Source of the DNA: an uncultured Pedobacter sp.
GTDB lineage: Bacteria > Bacteroidota > Bacteroidia > Sphingobacteriales > Sphingobacteriaceae
Direction of reading: 5' to 3'
Length of the DNA stretch: 64,000 bases
Assembly (NCBI GenBank): GCA_938008555.1
Contig: CALLKE010000001.1
Location: 1-64,000, forward strand
Positions 60,458 through 64,000 of the stretch are shown here, piece after piece; the stretch's first letter is position 1; every line of letters starts with the position of its first letter. The translations under genes were made by a program, and so were the position numbers. The notes below the pieces were generated by a model. It had not been told where the DNA came from and did not search any database. It was given only the letters and a program-made list of their open reading frames with translations.

Positions 60458-62440
60458 ATGAAATTTATACTTAGCCTTACAATTTCACTACTTATTAGTT
60501 TTACTACAGTAGATGTTCTTGCTCAAATATCTTCAACAAAACAAGCGCCTAAAGTAATGAGCCTAGACTCATTGCGAAAGAGAGAAGATAATACTAAAGA
60601 TTCTATCGTTTACACGTCAAAATATATTCGATACACGCTTGCCGAATTGCTAAAAGATAGTATCCAAACCATCACGCTCGATACCACTATTTCTAATTTC
60701 CAGAACTATAGTCCAATTAGTCAACCGCAAAATCCAACTATTGGCTTGGGTACTGTTGGCTTGGATTATCGTGACTTATTATTTAATCCCTCAAAAACAA
60801 TTGGCTTTGACGCGGGCTTTCATTCACTTGACAGGTATATGTTAACAACAGATTCTGTTCGCTACTATCGAGCTCAATCACCTTATACTGAGCTATACTA
60901 TGTTGATGGAAAATTAAAAATGGAAATACTTCGCGTCATTCATTCACAAAACATTACCCCCAACTGGAATGTTGGAGGTAATTATAATCGAATTGTGGGT
61001 GCCGGGTTTTATCAAAATCAAAATGTTAACCACATAAATGCTTCTTTCTTCACTTGGTTTCAATCACGAAATAAGCGATATATGGCCCTATCTACAGCTG
61101 TTTTTAACAATATTACGGCAGATGAAAATGGATCCATTATCAACAATGACATTTTTATAGGTGATGCAACGCCAGACAGGCTATTAGAACCAGTTCGATT
61201 AAGTGGCCAAGGTGCCAATACGCCCAAGCAAACGTGGAAGAGCCAAAGTATTTTCCTGAAACAGTTTTACTATCTCGGGAAGCAAGACAGTATGGAAAAC
61301 AAAAAACATGTTTTGCCAACACAGCGTATTTCTCATATGTTCAGCTATTCTAACAACGAGTATCGGTTTTTTCGCAGCGAGCCTGATCTATATGGTGCAT
61401 TTCCAGACATACCAAGCAGTATCAACATAACAACTACGAACGACTCAACATTTGTACAAAAACTAAGCAATGAACTTGCCTACAGTTTCTATCTGCGTGG
61501 CAAATCGACTCAACTTCTAAAAAATGAAGTAAAACTAGATTTAGGGGTGCAACATGATTGGTATATATATGACCAAGCAGACTATGAGCTCATTTTTAAT
61601 AACATTACGTTGAAGGCTGCCATTGGTTATCGTTTTAATGACCGAGCAGGCATTCATATCGATCTGCAGCAAATTGCTGAGGGTAAGAATGTAGGTGACT
61701 TCTTGTATGACGCGAAAGCTCGCTTTTTACTAAGTCGATCTGCAGGTCAGATTAAACTTGGAGCGTATTCTCAAAGCAAATCACCTGAACAACTATTTGA
61801 ACGAGTGGAATATCAATTTGAACAGTGGAACCTGAACTTCAACAAAACAAGAATTCATAATCTGTCTTTTTTATATGAGAATCCTAAGTTTAGCCTTACT
61901 GCAAAGGCAGAATATTTTTTGATTTCAAATTACCTGTATTACCAAGAGACCATCATACCCCAACAGATTGCACCACAACAACTTGACAATACAATCAATA
62001 TGCTCAAGTTTAGTTTAGCCAAAAATTTCAAATTAGGGAGGTTTCATTTAGATAACTATATCGTTTATCAAAAAAGTAGCTATCAAAATATCTTACGTAC
62101 TCCTGATATATATATGTATAACAGCCTCTACTATCAATATCGTTTGTTTAAGGTATTACTTGCCAATACAGGTTTTGACGTACGCTATAACTCGAGATTT
62201 GAAGCACCATCCTATGCCATTAATGTAAGTCAGTTTTACAATAATACAAAGGCAATTATTTATGATTCTTTTCCAGTTATTGATTTCTGGATTAGAGCTA
62301 ACTTGAAGCGAGTTAATTTCTTTTTCAAATATGAGTACATCAACCAAGGGATGTTTCAAGAAGGATTTTATACAGTCAATCAATATCCCATGCAAGATGG
62401 TGCATTTAGAATGGGAATTAGTTGGAGGTTTTATAACTAG
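60458..62440 (+). CDS. Putative porin (Porin_10 family)
   Basis: The 660-aa protein has a signal peptide cut after VLAQ (residue 23) and a beta-strand-rich body typical of the Bacteroidota Porin_10 family. Recognisable features are SLDSLRKREDNTKDS in the mature N-terminus, NPTIGLGTVGLDYRDLLF, YRAQSPYTELYYVDG, NPNWNVGGNYN-like strands, and a final strand ending RMGISWRFYN with the terminal aromatic pattern of outer-membrane barrels. The transported solute is unknown. It is 72 bases after lpxK and converges, with a seven-base gap, on the next gene. Confidence 0.85.
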   Translation: MKFILSLTISLLISFTTVDVLAQISSTKQAPKVMSLDSLRKREDNTKDSIVYTSKYIRYTLAELLKDSIQTITLDTTISNFQNYSPISQPQNPTIGLGTVGLDYRDLLFNPSKTIGFDAGFHSLDRYMLTTDSVRYYRAQSPYTELYYVDGKLKMEILRVIHSQNITPNWNVGGNYNRIVGAGFYQNQNVNHINASFFTWFQSRNKRYMALSTAVFNNITADENGSIINNDIFIGDATPDRLLEPVRLSGQGANTPKQTWKSQSIFLKQFYYLGKQDSMENKKHVLPTQRISHMFSYSNNEYRFFRSEPDLYGAFPDIPSSINITTTNDSTFVQKLSNELAYSFYLRGKSTQLLKNEVKLDLGVQHDWYIYDQADYELIFNNITLKAAIGYRFNDRAGIHIDLQQIAEGKNVGDFLYDAKARFLLSRSAGQIKLGAYSQSKSPEQLFERVEYQFEQWNLNFNKTRIHNLSFLYENPKFSLTAKAEYFLISNYLYYQETIIPQQIAPQQLDNTINMLKFSLAKNFKLGRFHLDNYIVYQKSSYQNILRTPDIYMYNSLYYQYRLFKVLLANTGFDVRYNSRFEAPSYAINVSQFYNNTKAIIYDSFPVIDFWIRANLKRVNFFFKYEYINQGMFQEGFYTVNQYPMQDGAFRMGISWRFYN

Positions 62441-62447
62441 ATCGGCT

Positions 62448-63707
62448 TTATGTTTTCTGTTTCTTTTTCTTGGCTGCTGGAAAAAGAACATTATTTAATA
62501 TTAATCGATAACCGGGCGAGTTCGGATGTAGATTCAGATCTGTCGGAGGATCACCAACAATATGCTGATAATCCTCAGGATCGTGACCACCATAAAATGT
62601 CCATTGTCCTTTTCCATAATCACCATGCAGGTAACGAGCCTCATTAGCAAGTTTAGTCTCACCCATCACGAGTACATCAGGCTTAACCACTTCTCTACGA
62701 TAAGCAGTGGTTTTACCCATAAACCCCTTAATCACTTTATCGTGATTTTGGGTCAGCATCGTTGGTACGACATCCCATTTAGCTGAAAAATCAAATAGGG
62801 TAAAGAAATCATTACTTTGATCGATCTGTCGTGTTGGGGTTGTGTCAATATTGGAGAAATCATTACCCCAAGGATTCATATTTAATCTGAAATTTTGAAA
62901 AGCAAACGTTTTACTAAAATCGAGCTTTGATTGTGCTTGGGGATCTGCACCATCGCCATCGAACATACTTTCGCAGATGTCAACTCCATTAGCAGCCAAT
63001 GCAATATCGAAAGTCTCAGTTCCAGAACACATGGCAAACATAAATCCGCCCCCAATTACAAAATCGCGAATATTTTTTGCCACTGCTAGTTTCATTTCGG
63101 ACACTTTTTTAAAACCATTTCGTTGGGCAGCATTCTCTTGCAGTTTAACATCTTCGATATACCAACTCGCATTTCTAAAAGGACCCCAAAAACGACTATA
63201 CTGGCCAGTAAAGTCTTCATGATGTAAGTGTAGCCAATCATATTTGGGCAGTACACCTTTCAATACTTCATCATCATATATGACCTCGTAAGGTATCTCA
63301 GCATACGTGAGCGCTAATGTTACAGCGTCATCCCATGGTAATTTATTTTTAGGACTATAAACAGCAATTTTAGGTGCTTTCTCTAATTTGACAATGTCCA
63401 TATTCACTGACGGATCAGCAATCTCACTAAGTATCGAAGTAACTTTGGCATCCGGAATCACTTCATAAGAAACACCACGTATTTTACATTCATTTTCTAT
63501 TTGTGGTGCATACTTTATCAAAAAGCTGCCGCCTCTGTAATTAAGTAACCAATTGGCTTCCGCATCATTTTTTAAAACCCAAAAAGTGATTCCATATGCT
63601 TTTAAATGATTTGTTTGTTCTTCATCCATCGGAATAAGAATGGACGCCGCCTTACAAAACGAAGTGAGTAAAATGAGTACTAGAAAAATGATATGCTTCT
63701 TTGACAT
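62448..63707 (-). CDS. Secreted glutamine-amidotransferase-like protein of unknown function
   Basis: From ATG 63707 (MSKKHIIFLVLILLTSFCKA) the protein is 419 aa with a signal peptide; the longer start at 63755 places 16 odd residues before it. The mature part includes a region like class I GATase/ThuA-type folds: KIAVYSPKNKLPWDDAVTLAL, YDWLHLHHEDFTG, then GGGFMFAMCSGTETFDIAL with a Cys in a nucleophile-elbow-like turn, and TFYGGHDPEDYQH near the end. Homologues are often labelled asparagine synthetase B, but the AsnB motifs are absent, so that name is unsafe. The function is unknown. Confidence 0.65.
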   Translation of the reverse strand: MSKKHIIFLVLILLTSFCKAASILIPMDEEQTNHLKAYGITFWVLKNDAEANWLLNYRGGSFLIKYAPQIENECKIRGVSYEVIPDAKVTSILSEIADPSVNMDIVKLEKAPKIAVYSPKNKLPWDDAVTLALTYAEIPYEVIYDDEVLKGVLPKYDWLHLHHEDFTGQYSRFWGPFRNASWYIEDVKLQENAAQRNGFKKVSEMKLAVAKNIRDFVIGGGFMFAMCSGTETFDIALAANGVDICESMFDGDGADPQAQSKLDFSKTFAFQNFRLNMNPWGNDFSNIDTTPTRQIDQSNDFFTLFDFSAKWDVVPTMLTQNHDKVIKGFMGKTTAYRREVVKPDVLVMGETKLANEARYLHGDYGKGQWTFYGGHDPEDYQHIVGDPPTDLNLHPNSPGYRLILNNVLFPAAKKKKQKT

Positions 63708-63788
63708 GATTAAAAACAGGGATGCTTTAGTGTATATATTGAAACGTATTCTCATTCTTCAAAAATTTAGATCTAGCAAATACGAACT

Positions 63789-64000
63789 CTAGATGAGCTT
63801 CTGGTATGTTCGCCACCAAAGATCAGGCATCTCACCAGATACAGCGATTTGGTAATCTTCATACAAACAGGGAACTAAATGAAAACGCTCATTCTTTGAT
63901 AAGCCTTTAGGATATGGTACTTGCATCCACCACCGATCCGTCTTTTTGCTTTTGATAAATACAAGTTCTTGAGAACCATCTTTTAAATTAGTTCGGTAGG
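63789..64000 (-). CDS. C-terminal part of a probable arginase/formimidoylglutamase-family protein (5' end outside window)
   Basis: Read on the minus strand from the window edge, an open frame of about 70 codons runs to a stop at 63789-63791. It includes LVFIKSKKTDRWWMQVPYP, HLVPCLYEDYQIAVSGEMP and the end DLWWRTYQKLI. The SxKTDRWWM and PCxYEDY blocks resemble the C-terminal extension of Bacteroidota formimidoylglutamase/arginase-like proteins, as recalled without a search. Most of the gene lies beyond the window. Confidence 0.5.
   Translation of the reverse strand, partial: YRTNLKDGSQELVFIKSKKTDRWWMQVPYPKGLSKNERFHLVPCLYEDYQIAVSGEMPDLWWRTYQKLI

Noticed and set aside
1..64000. CRISPR array, rRNA or tRNA genes
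   Set aside because: No regularly spaced direct repeats and no rRNA or tRNA signatures were noticed anywhere in the window.

Overview
The window is AT-rich chromosomal DNA of a member of the Bacteroidota, most likely a sphingobacterium-like lineage. This rests on a complete type IX secretion (T9SS) core (gldK, gldL, gldM, gldN) plus an SprE/PorW-type lipoprotein, a type III glutamine synthetase, a small (741 aa) PurL, and several families largely confined to Bacteroidota (DUF4290, DUF4292, DUF5606, DUF5686, Porin_10). Shine-Dalgarno sequences are generally not visible, and several -7 boxes fit the phylum's TAnnTTTG pattern. Genus and species cannot be fixed from sequence reading alone. No rRNA, tRNA or CRISPR array was seen.

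Layout. 1-350: right end of a small inverted-repeat element next to a frameshifted transposase remnant. 351-9241 (+): subtilase lipoprotein, SprE/PorW lipoprotein, class A PBP and UvrC. 9282-14486 (-): gldKLMN. 14941-19590 (+): metallo-beta-lactamase-fold hydrolase and SMC, separated by a GC-richer intergenic repeat. 19642-24716: two TatA paralogues, a methyltransferase, then a (-) run of TPR protein, DUF4292 lipoprotein and EnvC-like factor. 25069-32391: glutamine synthetase III, MurA (active-site Cys replaced by Asp), a GNAT enzyme, DUF4290 protein and UvrD/PcrA helicase. 32473-38184 (-): a 1903-residue protein whose middle resembles the pore-forming/delivery region of clostridial TcdA/TcdB toxins. 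38338-46680: CarA, PanB, an RluA-type pseudouridine synthase, an unknown lipoprotein, an intact 161-bp MITE with target duplication, a Rieske-like lipoprotein, PheS, Kbl and TrhO. 46721-64000: O-antigen-ligase-like TPR protein, PurL, DUF5686 protein, TrmN6, phosphoesterase, FBPase, RNase HI, RlmH, a 40-aa membrane protein, DUF5606 protein, cyclophilin, LpxK, Porin_10, a secreted GATase-like protein and the 3' end of a probable arginase/formimidoylglutamase gene.

Functionally most of the window is housekeeping: cell envelope (PBP1A, MurA, LpxK, EnvC-like, O-antigen ligase-like, porin), protein export (T9SS, Tat), DNA maintenance (UvrC, UvrD, SMC), translation and RNA modification (PheS, RlmH, TrmN6, RluA-type, TrhO) and central metabolism (GSIII, CarA, PanB, PurL, Fbp, Kbl). 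The accessory signals are the TcdA/TcdB-like giant protein, the MITE family and the lipoprotein subtilase. Convergent genes are often separated by long, perfect hairpins, some overlapping stop codons, that probably act as bidirectional terminators.
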